This document shows positions 9,396 to 18,381 of a stretch of DNA of 64,000 nucleotides, in pieces. The DNA is taken from assembly GCA_040222235.1 (NCBI GenBank), contig JAVKDO010000090.1, positions 19,035-83,034 on the forward strand, written 5' to 3'. This DNA comes from UBA6059 sp040222235. Lineage in GTDB: Bacteria > Bacteroidota > Bacteroidia > Cytophagales > Cyclobacteriaceae. The first letter of the stretch is position 1. Each line of letters begins with the position of its first letter. The notes under the pieces are model-generated. The model had not been told where the DNA came from and ran no database searches. It saw only the letters and a program-made list of their open reading frames with translations. Both the position numbers and the translations under genes were made by a program.

Positions 9396-9830
9396 GTTGT
9401 TGGCGGTAGCATCCTACCGGTAAAAAATGATTAGTTCTCGTTTAAAGACTATGCAATATCAGGATTGTGAAACGTACCAAAAACACCTTTTGTTTGAGCG
9501 GAAAACGGCTGTATGAGCAATGGAGAACTGTTTTTCACCATTCAAAATCACCTTCATCCAGATACGGATCAAAAAGTGCCGATTAAGTAATATTAGCCTT
9601 GGTTTTGAATGAATCCGATACTCTGGAGATTGAATGTTTCGGCCTAATCTACGTTGCTTTGGTGCCGCGAATTCCTAATACAGAAAGCAGCACTTCTTCG
9701 CGGCTCTTTTTTTGTCACTATCGAGAAGGTCAATAACTTTTTAAAAATGTTATCAAGTCCCATGAGCAATAATGATGGCTAATTTCACTAATAATTTCCT
9801 CAATGAAAGACTGGTGATAAACTACCAAAA
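9396..9830. other. 435 bp gene-free region with a rightward terminator-like hairpin
   Basis: No protein-coding frame of note lies between the leftward adaptor gene and the leftward hydrolase gene. The stretch must hold the promoter of the efflux operon. It also contains the 8-mer CCTACCGG at 9413-9420 and a rho-independent terminator pointing right (9664-9711) for which no rightward gene exists. The simplest reading is an unannotated small RNA or an antisense transcript on the + strand. Confidence 0.5.
9664..9711 (+). terminator. rho-independent terminator without an upstream gene
   Basis: The 8-bp stem GCCGCGAA (9664-9671) pairs perfectly with TTCGCGGC (9697-9704) across a 25-nt loop. The run TCTTTTTTT follows directly on the + strand. 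Orientation shows it ends a rightward transcript, but both flanking genes run left. The loop is longer than usual, so the structure may be part of a small RNA rather than a simple terminator. Confidence 0.55.
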
Positions 9831-10613
9831 CTAGCCTCGAGAACCCCCAGTCGCTGTATTGTTAATAAAGTCAACTAGGTGACCATACAGCTTCTCAGGT
9901 TGCTCATACATCGCCATATGGCCACAGGAGTGGAGCATTGTGCCATGTGCCTCAGGCAGGCAGTCGATCATTTCTTGAGACTGACCTACCAGAACTATGC
10001 TATCCTCAGCACCTGCAATGACCATGGCAGGTATCGTCGACTGCTGCAGTAAAAAAGTACGATCTATCCGGTCTCTCATCATGGCAGTGTATCGAATCAA
10101 TATCTCCTCGCTGCAGCTCAGCCCCATTGCTTTGACCGTTTCATACGGCTCATGAAAATTCTCTTTTTGATAGAAAATGCCCTCCACGAATTGGTTGATG
10201 AAAGGGACAACACCATGCTTGGCGATAAAAGTGATGACTTTATCTCTGGTTCTTTTTTTATCCTGGCTATCGCCAAATGTGGTCGAATTTACCAAGGCAA
10301 TACCTTGCAAAAGCTCTGGATATAATTCGGCAAGTGCCAGGGCTACATAGCCACCAAGGGAATGACCCACCACAAATGCAGGGCCTACTTTTCGATAAGT
10401 GAGCTCCTCAGCTAGGGCATCAGCAACATCGTCAAGAGAAGTATATTTTTCCGGTAGGAGAGGACTATCTCCAAAACCCGGTAGGTCAACACCCAGGACT
10501 CTAAACTGAGTAGCTAGTTGAGAAGCCAGACTGTCCCAAATGTGATGATTTTCACAGAACCCATGCAGCAAAATGATCGGTTGACCCTTGCCCGATTCAG
10601 CAATATGGATCAA
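9831..10613 (-). CDS. alpha/beta hydrolase
   Basis: A 260-residue alpha/beta hydrolase-fold protein with no signal peptide. The nucleophile elbow GHSLGG places the serine near residue 86. The oxyanion region is LLHGFCEN near residue 17, the acid is probably the Asp of AGAEDSIV, and the base is the His of CGHMAMYEQP near the C-terminus, so the triad looks intact. The substrate is unknown; homologues include esterases and C-C hydrolases. Its ATG overlaps the dxs stop by 4 bp (10610-10613), indicating translational coupling to isoprenoid precursor synthesis. The C-terminal LPE codons at 10449-10458 contain the TTCCGGTAGG motif. Confidence 0.85.
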   Translation of the reverse strand: MIHIAESGKGQPIILLHGFCENHHIWDSLASQLATQFRVLGVDLPGFGDSPLLPEKYTSLDDVADALAEELTYRKVGPAFVVGHSLGGYVALALAELYPELLQGIALVNSTTFGDSQDKKRTRDKVITFIAKHGVVPFINQFVEGIFYQKENFHEPYETVKAMGLSCSEEILIRYTAMMRDRIDRTFLLQQSTIPAMVIAGAEDSIVLVGQSQEMIDCLPEAHGTMLHSCGHMAMYEQPEKLYGHLVDFINNTATGGSRG

Positions 10614-12529
10614 TATACTTTGCTAGAAGTCTCCAGAATTTGCTGACTGGCGCGGACGATACCATCTACATCAAAACCGCATTCTTTGTGTAGTTCACTC
10701 TGCTCGCCATGCTCGATGATCGCATCAGGTATCCCCAGTCTTTTGACGGTGCTGCCATATCCATGGTCTCCCATAAACTCGACAACTGCGCTACCAAATC
10801 CGCCCATTAGGCAGCCGTCCTCAACGGTGATGACGTGCTTATAGTTTTCGAAAATTTCATGTAGCATCTCCTCATCTAGTGGCTTGACAAACCTCATGTC
10901 ATAGTGAGCTGCATCTAAGCCCTGCTCTGATAACTGCTCGCAAGCTTCAACAGCGTAGTTACCAATATGGCCTAATGTAAGAATGGCCAAGTCACTTCCG
11001 TCTCGGAGCTTACGCCCTGTGCCGACTTCTATTTCGTGCATCGGAGTACGCCACTCTGGCATTACACCTTTTCCACGTGGGTACCGGATGGTGAATGCTC
11101 CTTCTCTTGGTAGCTGGGAGGTGTACATCATATTGCGAAGTTCCTCCTCATTCATTGGAGCAGCCACGACCATATTTGGGATGCACCTCATATAAGCAAT
11201 ATCGTAGGCTCCATGATGAGTCGGTCCATCTGCACCAGCAAAGCCTGCTCTATCAAGACAGAATACCACATGAAGGTTTTGGATACAAACATCATGAATG
11301 ACCTGATCATAGGCGCGCTGCATGAATGTGCTGTAGATGTTGCAGAAAGGTATCTGACCTTGAGTGGCTAGACCCGCAGAGAATGTCACTGCATGTTGCT
11401 CGGCTATGCCCACATCAAATGCTCGATCTGGCATAGCTTTCATCATGATATTCATCGAAGAACCCGACGGCATGGCTGGCGTGATTCCCATGATTTTTTC
11501 ATTCTGCTCTGCTAACTCTACCAAGGTGTGTCCAAAAACATCCTGGTACTTGGGTGCCTCCGGCTTTTCTGGAACTTTCTTTTGAATGATACCAGTGACC
11601 TTATCAAATTTCCCTGGAGCATGCCATTTGGTTTGATCTTTTTCTGCGAGCTCGTATCCTTTTCCTTTCACGGTAATACAGTGAAGGATTTTGGGGCCTG
11701 GAATGTCCTTGAGGTCTTTCATCACATGCACCATGTGATCTACATCATGACCGTCTATCGGACCGAAGTAACGTAGGTTCAGTGACTCGAAGAGGTTTGA
11801 TTGCTTTAGCAAGAATGACTTTATACTGCTTTCTACCTTAGCAGCAATCTCCTGTGCGTTAGGCCCAAACTTACTGATTTTGCCAAGCACAGTCCATACC
11901 TCATCACGCACTTTATTGTAAGTACGCGAGGTGGTGATGTCCGTCAAGTAGTCTTTAAGCGCACCCACATTCGGATCAATAGACATACAGTTGTCGTTGA
12001 GGATAATGAGGAGGTTGCTATTAGATACGCCTGCATGGTTCATAGCCTCAAAGGCCAGCCCCCCTGTCATGGCGCCATCGCCTATCACCGCGATATGCTG
12101 CTTGTCTTTGTCTTTCTTATATTGGGAGGCCATGGCCATCCCGAGGGCAGCTGAAATGGACGTAGAAGAGTGTCCTACACCGAAGGCGTCATATTCGCTC
12201 TCTTTCCTTTTGGGAAATCCTGATAGTCCGTCGTAGACCCTATTGGTATGAAAATTATCTCTACGTCCTGTTAAGATCTTGTGACCATAGGCTTGATGCC
12301 CGACATCCCACACTAGCTGATCTTCTGGAGTATTGAACACGTAGTGCAACGCCACTGTCAGCTCCACTACACCCAAGCTTGCTCCGAAGTGACCACCATA
12401 AACCGATACAGTATCAATGATATAATTCCTGAGTTCTTGACTGAGCTGTACCAGCTGGGTTTGATCAAGACTCTTAATGTCTTGTGGTGAATTGATCTCA
12501 CCTAGCAGTTCTCCGGGTTGTATCAGCAT
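10610..12529 (-). CDS. dxs: 1-deoxy-D-xylulose-5-phosphate synthase
   Basis: A 639-residue transketolase-family enzyme of normal length that joins pyruvate and glyceraldehyde 3-phosphate to form DXP, the first step of the MEP isoprenoid pathway, using thiamine diphosphate. Visible hallmarks are WDVGHQAYGHKILTGRR and the ThDP/metal motif GDGAMTGGLAFEAMNHAG with NDN downstream. Further hallmarks are YFGPIDGHD, the transketolase pyrimidine domain with FCLDRAGFAGADGPTHHG, and a C-terminal transketolase domain. It supplies precursors for the carotenoids implied by crtD. A -7 promoter element is visible at 12622-12629. The alpha/beta hydrolase gene follows with a 4 bp overlap. Confidence 0.97.
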   Translation of the reverse strand: MLIQPGELLGEINSPQDIKSLDQTQLVQLSQELRNYIIDTVSVYGGHFGASLGVVELTVALHYVFNTPEDQLVWDVGHQAYGHKILTGRRDNFHTNRVYDGLSGFPKRKESEYDAFGVGHSSTSISAALGMAMASQYKKDKDKQHIAVIGDGAMTGGLAFEAMNHAGVSNSNLLIILNDNCMSIDPNVGALKDYLTDITTSRTYNKVRDEVWTVLGKISKFGPNAQEIAAKVESSIKSFLLKQSNLFESLNLRYFGPIDGHDVDHMVHVMKDLKDIPGPKILHCITVKGKGYELAEKDQTKWHAPGKFDKVTGIIQKKVPEKPEAPKYQDVFGHTLVELAEQNEKIMGITPAMPSGSSMNIMMKAMPDRAFDVGIAEQHAVTFSAGLATQGQIPFCNIYSTFMQRAYDQVIHDVCIQNLHVVFCLDRAGFAGADGPTHHGAYDIAYMRCIPNMVVAAPMNEEELRNMMYTSQLPREGAFTIRYPRGKGVMPEWRTPMHEIEVGTGRKLRDGSDLAILTLGHIGNYAVEACEQLSEQGLDAAHYDMRFVKPLDEEMLHEIFENYKHVITVEDGCLMGGFGSAVVEFMGDHGYGSTVKRLGIPDAIIEHGEQSELHKECGFDVDGIVRASQQILETSSKVY

Positions 12530-12621
12530 GTTGCTCTTATAAAAGTACAGATCAGTTAACTAGCCTATTTGTAAAATGTTTCTTGAGCTACCGTTGACAC
12601 TGATCACCAAAAAATAGACTG

Positions 12622-12629
12622 CAAAAGTA
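12622..12629 (-). promoter_or_regulatory. Bacteroidota-type -7 element (TACTTTTG) for dxs
   Basis: Reading leftward, the 8-mer TACTTTTG fits the TAnnTTTG consensus of the primary sigma factor of Bacteroidota. It would give a dxs leader of roughly 85 nt. I found no clear -33 TTTG at the expected distance, so the call rests on the -7 element alone. Confidence 0.45.
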
Positions 12630-12705
12630 TAAATTTTTAGCATTGGTCGGCACCAATTGGGTCATTCCCGATATCTTTAGCCTTTCTGTTATTTGCACAG
12701 CACAC

Positions 12706-13467
12706 TTGCCAGATCAATCCAAATTTGAGATAAAGCTTCCCCTATTTGAGGGACCGTTTGACCTCCTCTTGTTCTTTATCGAGCGAGATGAGGTGGATAT
12801 TCATGATATTCCGATCGCCAATATTACCAAAGACTTTTTAGATTATCTGCATCACCTAGAGAAGCTCAACATGGAAGTAGCTTCTGAATTTATCCTTGTT
12901 GCTGCGACATTAATGAGGATAAAGGCAAAAATGCTCTTACCAAGGCCCGTCATAGATGAAGATGGTAACGAACTTGATCCCAGAGAGGAATTGGTGAAGC
13001 ATCTATTGGAATATAAGAGGTACAAGTCAGTGATTGGAGAGCTGACGGCTCTAGAGACCAATCGACTGGATAGAGAGCATCGGGGCAACCTTACAAAGGA
13101 GATTAAGAAACTTTCCGAACTGAATAATGTAGAAGTCGAGCTTCAAAACATTGATCTGTACAAATTACTGAGGGTGTATCAGAAAGTGCAGCAGCGCTAT
13201 GAATACGAAAAGAACCGGCCTACCCATCATGTCGTACAATACCCCTACACAATATCAGGTCAAAGGGAGTTCATTATGAGTTCTTTGGTTTCCACAGAGA
13301 AACTATCCTTTAGCGACATCATCTCTAAAAAACCAGAGCGGATAGCGGTGATCTATAATTTCTTAGCAATACTCGAACTGCTACAGATGCAGATGATCAT
13401 GCTACACTTAGGTGAAGGGTTTAATAATTTTTGGATTGAAAAAAGGGAAGAGGAATACGTGAGCTGA
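12706..13467 (+). CDS. scpA: segregation and condensation protein ScpA
   Basis: A kleisin-family protein that bridges SMC heads in the condensin complex. The hallmark FEIKLPLFEGPFDLLLFFIE lies at the N-terminus, followed by DIHDIPIANITKDFL and the C-terminal winged-helix region. The frame is open further upstream to a TTG at 12643. Family members begin only a few residues before the IKLPLFEGPFDLL block, so the TTG at 12706 (giving about 253 residues) is the better start; neither is an ATG. The stop shares one base with the start of the next gene at 13467. ScpB and SMC are not in this window. Confidence 0.88.
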   Translation: MPDQSKFEIKLPLFEGPFDLLLFFIERDEVDIHDIPIANITKDFLDYLHHLEKLNMEVASEFILVAATLMRIKAKMLLPRPVIDEDGNELDPREELVKHLLEYKRYKSVIGELTALETNRLDREHRGNLTKEIKKLSELNNVEVELQNIDLYKLLRVYQKVQQRYEYEKNRPTHHVVQYPYTISGQREFIMSSLVSTEKLSFSDIISKKPERIAVIYNFLAILELLQMQMIMLHLGEGFNNFWIEKREEEYVS

Positions 13468-14525
13468 TGGATGTCAATTCAAAAAAGATTTTCAAAACGC
13501 TTAACCCTAACAAAGTCTGGATTCCGATCCTAATCGGATTAGGGATAGTTTTTTATCTGTTTTACAGCGACCCTGATGTCAATCAGGATACCCTCGGACT
13601 TATTGTTGATGCTCGGCTGGGCTCTATCTTGATTGCGGTAGCAGTGCTTCTCGCACGAGACCTGGGCTACATCTACCGGATCAGAACTTTGACTAATAGA
13701 GACATCAGTTGGACAAGCAGTATCTATGTCATCATACTATGGGAGTTCGCCTCGGCCGTGACGCCTTCTGTGGTCGGAGGAACTGCTGTGGCCGTCTTTA
13801 TCCTTCTGAAAGAAGGGATCAAGTTCGGTCGGTCTTTGGCCTATGTTTTGTTGACGGCAGTGCTAGACAACATGTTCTTTGTGCTAGCCGCGCCAATTGT
13901 GATGTTCTTTTCTCAGGGCATCATCTTCCCAGATACACAAGCCTTCGAGATGCAGATCGGCAGCAGCCTCAAACTCCTTTTTTGGGTCAGCTATTCGCTC
14001 ATTGTCATTTATACCTCGATCATGGCATTCGCGCTGCTCTTTAAGCCGAGGGCATTCAAATGGCTCTTACTCAAAGTCACGATGATCAAGTGGCTGAGAA
14101 AATGGAGGTATGACGCTAATATTCAGGGTGATGAGATGATTCTGGCTTCTCAGCAACTCAAAGGAAAGGCTGCTAGCTATTGGATGAAGATCATTGGGTC
14201 GACCATTTTTATATGGTCAGCGAGATATGTTATGCTCAATGCACTAATCACCTCGTTTTCTGACTTGTCCCTTCAAAATCACCTCCTCGTATTCTCAAGA
14301 CAGGTGGTCATGTGGATTGTCATGTTAATTTCTCCAACGCCAGGAAGCAGCGGCACTGCGGAGTTCTTCTTTATCCAGTTCTTTAACGAATTTCTTGGGG
14401 ACTACACCTTCATAACTAACATTCTCTGGCGCCTCATGTCCTACTATCCTTATTTGATACTTGGAGCTTTATTCTTACCAAGGTGGGTGAGAAGAGTATT
14501 TTTTAAGAAAACAGAAGGGGTATAA
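13467..14525 (+). CDS. lysylphosphatidylglycerol-synthase-TM/YbhN-like membrane protein
   Basis: A 352-residue polytopic membrane protein with about eight hydrophobic helices. It resembles the UPF0104/YbhN and MprF flippase-type family: the SSIYVIILWEFASAVTPSVVGG block near residues 82-103 and the SPTPGSSGTAEFFF motif near residues 290-303 are typical (PTPGGxGxxE in the family). Related proteins flip or transfer lipids across the inner membrane, but the substrate here is unknown. Its start overlaps the scpA stop by one base. A bidirectional terminator follows immediately. Confidence 0.8.
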   Translation: MDVNSKKIFKTLNPNKVWIPILIGLGIVFYLFYSDPDVNQDTLGLIVDARLGSILIAVAVLLARDLGYIYRIRTLTNRDISWTSSIYVIILWEFASAVTPSVVGGTAVAVFILLKEGIKFGRSLAYVLLTAVLDNMFFVLAAPIVMFFSQGIIFPDTQAFEMQIGSSLKLLFWVSYSLIVIYTSIMAFALLFKPRAFKWLLLKVTMIKWLRKWRYDANIQGDEMILASQQLKGKAASYWMKIIGSTIFIWSARYVMLNALITSFSDLSLQNHLLVFSRQVVMWIVMLISPTPGSSGTAEFFFIQFFNEFLGDYTFITNILWRLMSYYPYLILGALFLPRWVRRVFFKKTEGV

Positions 14526-14526
14526 A

Positions 14527-14573
14527 AAAACCTCACATTAGCCACTAGAAGTGGCCAATGTGAGGTTTAACAA
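14527..14573. terminator. bidirectional rho-independent terminator
   Basis: The stem CCTCACATT-A-GCCACT (14531-14546) pairs with AGTGGC-C-AATGTGAGG (14549-14565), with one internal mismatch and a very short loop. An A-run precedes the stem and TTT follows, so it can stop transcripts from both sides. It separates the convergent flippase-like gene and ndk. Confidence 0.8.
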
Positions 14574-14584
14574 ATAATGCGTGC

Positions 14585-15004
14585 TTAGTAATTCTCAGTC
14601 TGAGCAAAGAAGAAGCTACCTTCTATAAGTGCGTTTTCGTCAGAGTCACTACCGTGAATCGCATTAGCTTCGATTGACTTAGCAAATATTTTTCTGATCG
14701 TACCTTCGTCCGCTTTAGTGGGGTCAGTTGCACCGATCAATTTTCTGAAGTCTTCCACAGCATTATCCTTTTCTAGGATCATCGGAATGATGGCTCCAGA
14801 GGACATATAGCTGCAAAGGTCGGCGTAAAAAGGGCGCTCCTTGTGCACTTCATAAAACTCTCCAGCTCTTTCTGCAGATAGCTGAGTCAATTTCATCGCT
14901 TTGATAGAAAATCCAGCCTCTTCGATCATCTTGATAATTGCACCGCTGTTTCCCGCGCCAAAAGCATCGGGCTTGATCATTGTGAATGTGATATTACTTG
15001 CCAT
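14585..15004 (-). CDS. ndk: nucleoside diphosphate kinase
   Basis: A 139-residue enzyme that equilibrates NTP and NDP pools by a phospho-histidine intermediate. The N-terminus TFTMIKPDAFGAGNSGAII is diagnostic. The catalytic His lies in NAIHGSDSDENA near residue 117, and the binding residues in RPFYADLCSYMSSGAIIPMIL are present. Its length is typical. It is convergent with the flippase-like gene across the shared terminator. Confidence 0.97.
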   Translation of the reverse strand: MASNITFTMIKPDAFGAGNSGAIIKMIEEAGFSIKAMKLTQLSAERAGEFYEVHKERPFYADLCSYMSSGAIIPMILEKDNAVEDFRKLIGATDPTKADEGTIRKIFAKSIEANAIHGSDSDENALIEGSFFFAQTENY

Positions 15005-15243
15005 TATATTCTCTTGTTGAGTTTTGTTAACGATTTGAGGCGCAAAGGTAAGCGAATGAAATAATAACTAAAACCCATGTCGTGATCATTGATAGTGTTA
15101 AGGTTCAGTTATCATGAATGGATAGTTGGCATACTGGTACCCCAATGGGGGCTTGACCTGTCCATCTCCAGGACTGAGGCTACCTTGGTTTTGATACATA
15201 TTATACACACTTTTGCACTTCCAATTCCGCTAATAGTGGTTGA

Positions 15244-16266
15244 ATGCAAAATATAGAGGCCTTTCGAGAAGCTATCAGTCGACCACAACGGATAGTTATT
15301 ACCACGCATATCAAGCCAGATGCTGATGCCCTTGGATCTTCCTTGGGACTGTCTAATTACCTAATAAGTAAAGGCCATGATGTGCAGGTAATCACACCTA
15401 CCAATTATCCGGTTTTTCTTAACTGGATGTTGGGTAATGACGGTGTATTGATATTCAAAGATGGTGGAGAGGCCCAATCTGCCGAACTAGTAGCGAATGC
15501 GGATTTAATTTTTTGCCTAGATTTCTCAAGTCTTAATAGGATAGAGGAGCTCGGTGTTTTGGTTCAAAAGTCACCAGCTAAGAAAGTCCTAATCGATCAC
15601 CATCTTGATCCGGAAGACTTTGCTGATTTCACCTTATGGGATACTAAAGCGGCGGCTACCGCGGAATTGGTATATGAGCTGATCCGTAATTTGAATGATC
15701 TTGATAAGATTACTCCGGGGATTGCCGACTGCCTGTACGCAGGTATTATGACTGATACAGGTTCATTTAAGCACTCATCGACTTCTAGCAATGTGCATAG
15801 AATAGTTGCGGATTTAATTGATAGAGGGGCTAATATAAGTGTGGTGAGCAAGCTCATTTATGACAATAACAGTCTGAGTAGACTAAAGCTCATTGGATTT
15901 GCGCTAGCCGATCGACTTACTGTTTTTGATAATCTTAAGGTAGCCTACATAACGCTTAGTAATGAAGACTTGAAGAGATTCAATTACCAGACTGGTGATA
16001 CTGAAGGCTTGGTGAATTACGCCCTTTCAATCAAAGGTATTGCTATGGCGGCCATTATCATCGAGCGTGAGGATAAGGTGAAGCTGTCGTTTAGATCGTT
16101 TGGTAATGTGGCCGTGAATGATCTAGCCAAGGAATATTTCCAAGGAGGTGGGCATAAAAATGCTGCGGGTGGAGCATCGGATGATACGCTTGAGGAGACC
16201 GTAGCGAAGTTCAGAAAAATGGTGCTCGATCACCGAGATAGATTTGTACAAATAGTAAATGCATAG
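15244..16266 (+). CDS. nrnA: DHH-family phosphoesterase (NrnA-like oligoribonuclease/pAp phosphatase)
   Basis: A 340-residue cytosolic phosphoesterase with both family domains. The N-terminal DHH part contains ITTHIKPDADALGSSLGL, FCLDFS and the signature DHHLDPEDF near residue 118. The C-terminal DHHA1 part ends with the GGGHKNAAGG motif near residue 303. NrnA enzymes degrade 2-5-mer RNA and 3'-phosphoadenosine 5'-phosphate using manganese. It is the first gene of a rightward run with the FKBP lipoproteins, rdgB and udk, separated from the next gene by only 3 bp. The exact substrate preference cannot be read from the sequence. Confidence 0.9.
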   Translation: MQNIEAFREAISRPQRIVITTHIKPDADALGSSLGLSNYLISKGHDVQVITPTNYPVFLNWMLGNDGVLIFKDGGEAQSAELVANADLIFCLDFSSLNRIEELGVLVQKSPAKKVLIDHHLDPEDFADFTLWDTKAAATAELVYELIRNLNDLDKITPGIADCLYAGIMTDTGSFKHSSTSSNVHRIVADLIDRGANISVVSKLIYDNNSLSRLKLIGFALADRLTVFDNLKVAYITLSNEDLKRFNYQTGDTEGLVNYALSIKGIAMAAIIIEREDKVKLSFRSFGNVAVNDLAKEYFQGGGHKNAAGGASDDTLEETVAKFRKMVLDHRDRFVQIVNA

Positions 16267-16269
16267 ATA

Positions 16270-17166
16270 ATGTTGAAAAGATTAATGACACTGGCTGTTG
16301 CGGGTGTGCTGATGTATGGTTGTGCCAGCGATTCGAATGAAGTGACAACTGATTCGGGAATGAAAGTAACTTTCCTCGGTAAGGGGGAAGCAGAAGTAGG
16401 GCCTGAGGATGGACAAATCCTGACGCTGAATATGCGCTATGAGGACGAGCGTGGTGTGGAGTTGTTTGATACAGAAAAGCAGGGTGGGCCCGTTGCTATG
16501 CAATATATCGATTCTGTTTGGTCGCAGAGCGGTATGATCTATGAAGCACTACGAGTATTGAAGAAAGGCGACAGTGTGACATTCCAGTTGCCTGCAAATG
16601 ACTTTTATGTAAACACCTTCGACATGGAAGTGCCTGACTCAATTCCTGCAACTAGTCAGATTACTTTCAACATAGGACTGGTTGATAATATGTCAAGAGA
16701 TGAATACATCGCCTATCAGCGTGAGGTCTATGAAAAGAAGCAGGCAGAAATGGCAGTGTCCATGGATCAAAAGCTTGAAGAAGACACACAAAGCATCGAT
16801 CAATATTTGAGTGATAATGGCATTGAGGCTCAGACGACTGAGTCGGGCTTGAGATATGTGATCACAGAGGAAGGCAGTGGACCGACTCCTGAGACAGGCC
16901 AGACTGTATCTGTACACTATCGCGGCACCCTTATGGATGGCACTCAATTTGATGCCTCTTATGATCGTGGAGCACCCCTGGATTTTCCGATAGGACAAGG
17001 TCAGGTCATCCGAGGATGGGACGAAGGCATAGCACTACTGAATAAAGGAGCTAAGGCAACCTTATACATCCCTAGTCCATTAGCTTATGGAGAGCGCGGT
17101 GCTGGAGGTTTAATACCACCTTATGCGATATTAAAATTTGATGTTGAGCTGGTTGACTTTCAATAA
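16270..17166 (+). CDS. FKBP-type peptidyl-prolyl isomerase lipoprotein, two-domain
   Basis: A 298-residue protein with a lipoprotein signal (Cys near residue 18, YGCAS). The C-terminal half is a good FKBP domain: SVHYRGTLMDGTQFDASYDRG, then VIRGWDEGIALLNKG with the active-site Trp, then AYGERGAGGLIPPYAILKFDVEL. The N-terminal half (about residues 30-140) looks like a second, strongly diverged FKBP domain, with VLKKGDSVTFQLPANDFY and an aromatic-poor pocket. It probably folds exported proteins while tethered to the membrane. GldI, a gliding-motility lipoprotein of Flavobacterium, belongs to this class, but no gld genes are adjacent. It is followed by two further FKBP lipoproteins. Confidence 0.9.
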   Translation: MLKRLMTLAVAGVLMYGCASDSNEVTTDSGMKVTFLGKGEAEVGPEDGQILTLNMRYEDERGVELFDTEKQGGPVAMQYIDSVWSQSGMIYEALRVLKKGDSVTFQLPANDFYVNTFDMEVPDSIPATSQITFNIGLVDNMSRDEYIAYQREVYEKKQAEMAVSMDQKLEEDTQSIDQYLSDNGIEAQTTESGLRYVITEEGSGPTPETGQTVSVHYRGTLMDGTQFDASYDRGAPLDFPIGQGQVIRGWDEGIALLNKGAKATLYIPSPLAYGERGAGGLIPPYAILKFDVELVDFQ

Positions 17167-17219
17167 CTAGAGGAAGTCGACCGTTAGATTGTTCTGAATA
17201 ATGAATAAAAGGAAGAATA

Positions 17220-17741
17220 ATGGAGAAGTTGAAAGTAGCAGTCTTTTTGTTAAGTGTATTGGCCTTTACTGGGTGTAGTGAAGAGGATGATAATTTTCAA
17301 GGTGTGACTCGCACTCCTGCCCAGCAATTGGCGTTTGATATCATCAGGATTGAAGGGTACTTGGAGGAGAATGACCTTACCGGTTTCACTCAGACTCCAG
17401 AAGGCCTCTTCTATAAGGTAGAGGAGTTGGGCAATGGCATTTTCCCGCAGACAGGTCAAACTGCATTTATCGAGTACATTGGCACTACCATCGAGCGCAC
17501 TGTTTTTGACCAAACGACCGAGGGAGTTCCTATTGAGGTAGTGATAGGCTCAACAAATCTTGAGGAGAGAGTTATTGAGGGTTGGAATCTTGGGATTCCA
17601 CTTTTTCAGGATGACGGCAGTGGAACTTTGATAATTCCTTCCACATTGGCATTTGGAAGTGAGGGCTTCAGCGCTGCTATCCCTCCTATTGAGCCCAATG
17701 CAATTCTAATTTTTGACATTAAAATAGCAGCCCTGAGATAG
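17220..17741 (+). CDS. FKBP-type peptidyl-prolyl isomerase lipoprotein
   Basis: A 173-residue lipoprotein (lipobox FTGC near residue 19) with a single FKBP domain. The pattern TAFIEYIGTTIERTVFDQT, then VIEGWNLGIPLFQDDGSGTLIIPSTLAFGSEG and IPPIEPNAILIFDIKI keeps the pocket Trp and the IPP motif. Prolyl isomerase activity is therefore plausible on proteins at the cell surface or in the periplasm. It is the second of three consecutive FKBP genes, 53 bp after the first and 1 bp before the third. Confidence 0.85.
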   Translation: MEKLKVAVFLLSVLAFTGCSEEDDNFQGVTRTPAQQLAFDIIRIEGYLEENDLTGFTQTPEGLFYKVEELGNGIFPQTGQTAFIEYIGTTIERTVFDQTTEGVPIEVVIGSTNLEERVIEGWNLGIPLFQDDGSGTLIIPSTLAFGSEGFSAAIPPIEPNAILIFDIKIAALR

Positions 17742-17742
17742 C

Positions 17743-18381
17743 ATGAAGAATTATTCTACTTACGCCATTTTACTGGCTATGTCTGTGGCAGTATTAATTG
17801 CCTCCTGTTCGGATGACAACCTTACAATTGTAGATAGCGAGATACCCTTTCAGTCCTCAGAAGATAGTCTGGCGCAGCTCGATGATGATAATGCTTTGAT
17901 CGATGCTTACTTATCGGAGAATGCTGTTGAAGAGATTTTCAACACATCCAATGGTTCAAGATATTATTTGTTACAAGAGGGTAACGGCACTGTCCCTGAG
18001 CTTAATGACATTGTTTCGATCAACTTTATTGGTAGATACCTCGATGGTACTGTCTTTGATTCCAATATAGAGTCAGTGGCCGATCCTGATGTCATAGGCA
18101 AGTCAAACAATAATTTCGATGTTTGGAGATTTAACTACACGGTGGATGGTCGTCAACTCGGTTTTAGCGGTCAGTACAGTTACCTCAATTTGATACCTGA
18201 ACTGAAACGAGGTATAGGTGCTGCGCTTGGATTGATGGATGAAGGCTCAAGTACGGTAATTATTTTGCCTTCTGCCCAGGCATTAGGTCCTTTCGGTTTT
18301 GACAATAATGATGGCTTTGCGATTCCTGTAAATACGGTGCTACTATTCGAAATTGGGTTGGTTCAAGTCCGCACGAATTAA
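17743..18381 (+). CDS. diverged FKBP-like lipoprotein, probably non-catalytic
   Basis: A 212-residue lipoprotein (signal ending SC at about residue 22) with an FKBP-like C-terminal domain: IVSINFIGRYLDGTVFDSN, then an extra segment of about 30 residues, then LIPELKRGIGAALGLMDEGSSTVIILPS and IPVNTVLLFEIGLV. The usual VI-x-GW pocket motif is replaced by ELKRGI, so the conserved Trp is missing and the loop before it is expanded. It may act as a chaperone-like binding domain rather than an isomerase (inference). The stop overlaps the rdgB start by one base. Confidence 0.75.
   Translation: MKNYSTYAILLAMSVAVLIASCSDDNLTIVDSEIPFQSSEDSLAQLDDDNALIDAYLSENAVEEIFNTSNGSRYYLLQEGNGTVPELNDIVSINFIGRYLDGTVFDSNIESVADPDVIGKSNNNFDVWRFNYTVDGRQLGFSGQYSYLNLIPELKRGIGAALGLMDEGSSTVIILPSAQALGPFGFDNNDGFAIPVNTVLLFEIGLVQVRTN

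Noticed and set aside
9664..9711. Possible SRP/4.5S-like RNA (GAAAGCAGCAC near 9681)
   Set aside because: The CAGG half of the conserved SRP core and a GGAA-type tetraloop are not present, so the likeness to AGCAGCA alone is not enough.
12643..12705. N-terminal extension of ScpA from the upstream TTG
   Set aside because: The extra 21 residues have no counterpart in the family, which begins next to the IKLPLFEGPFDLL block.
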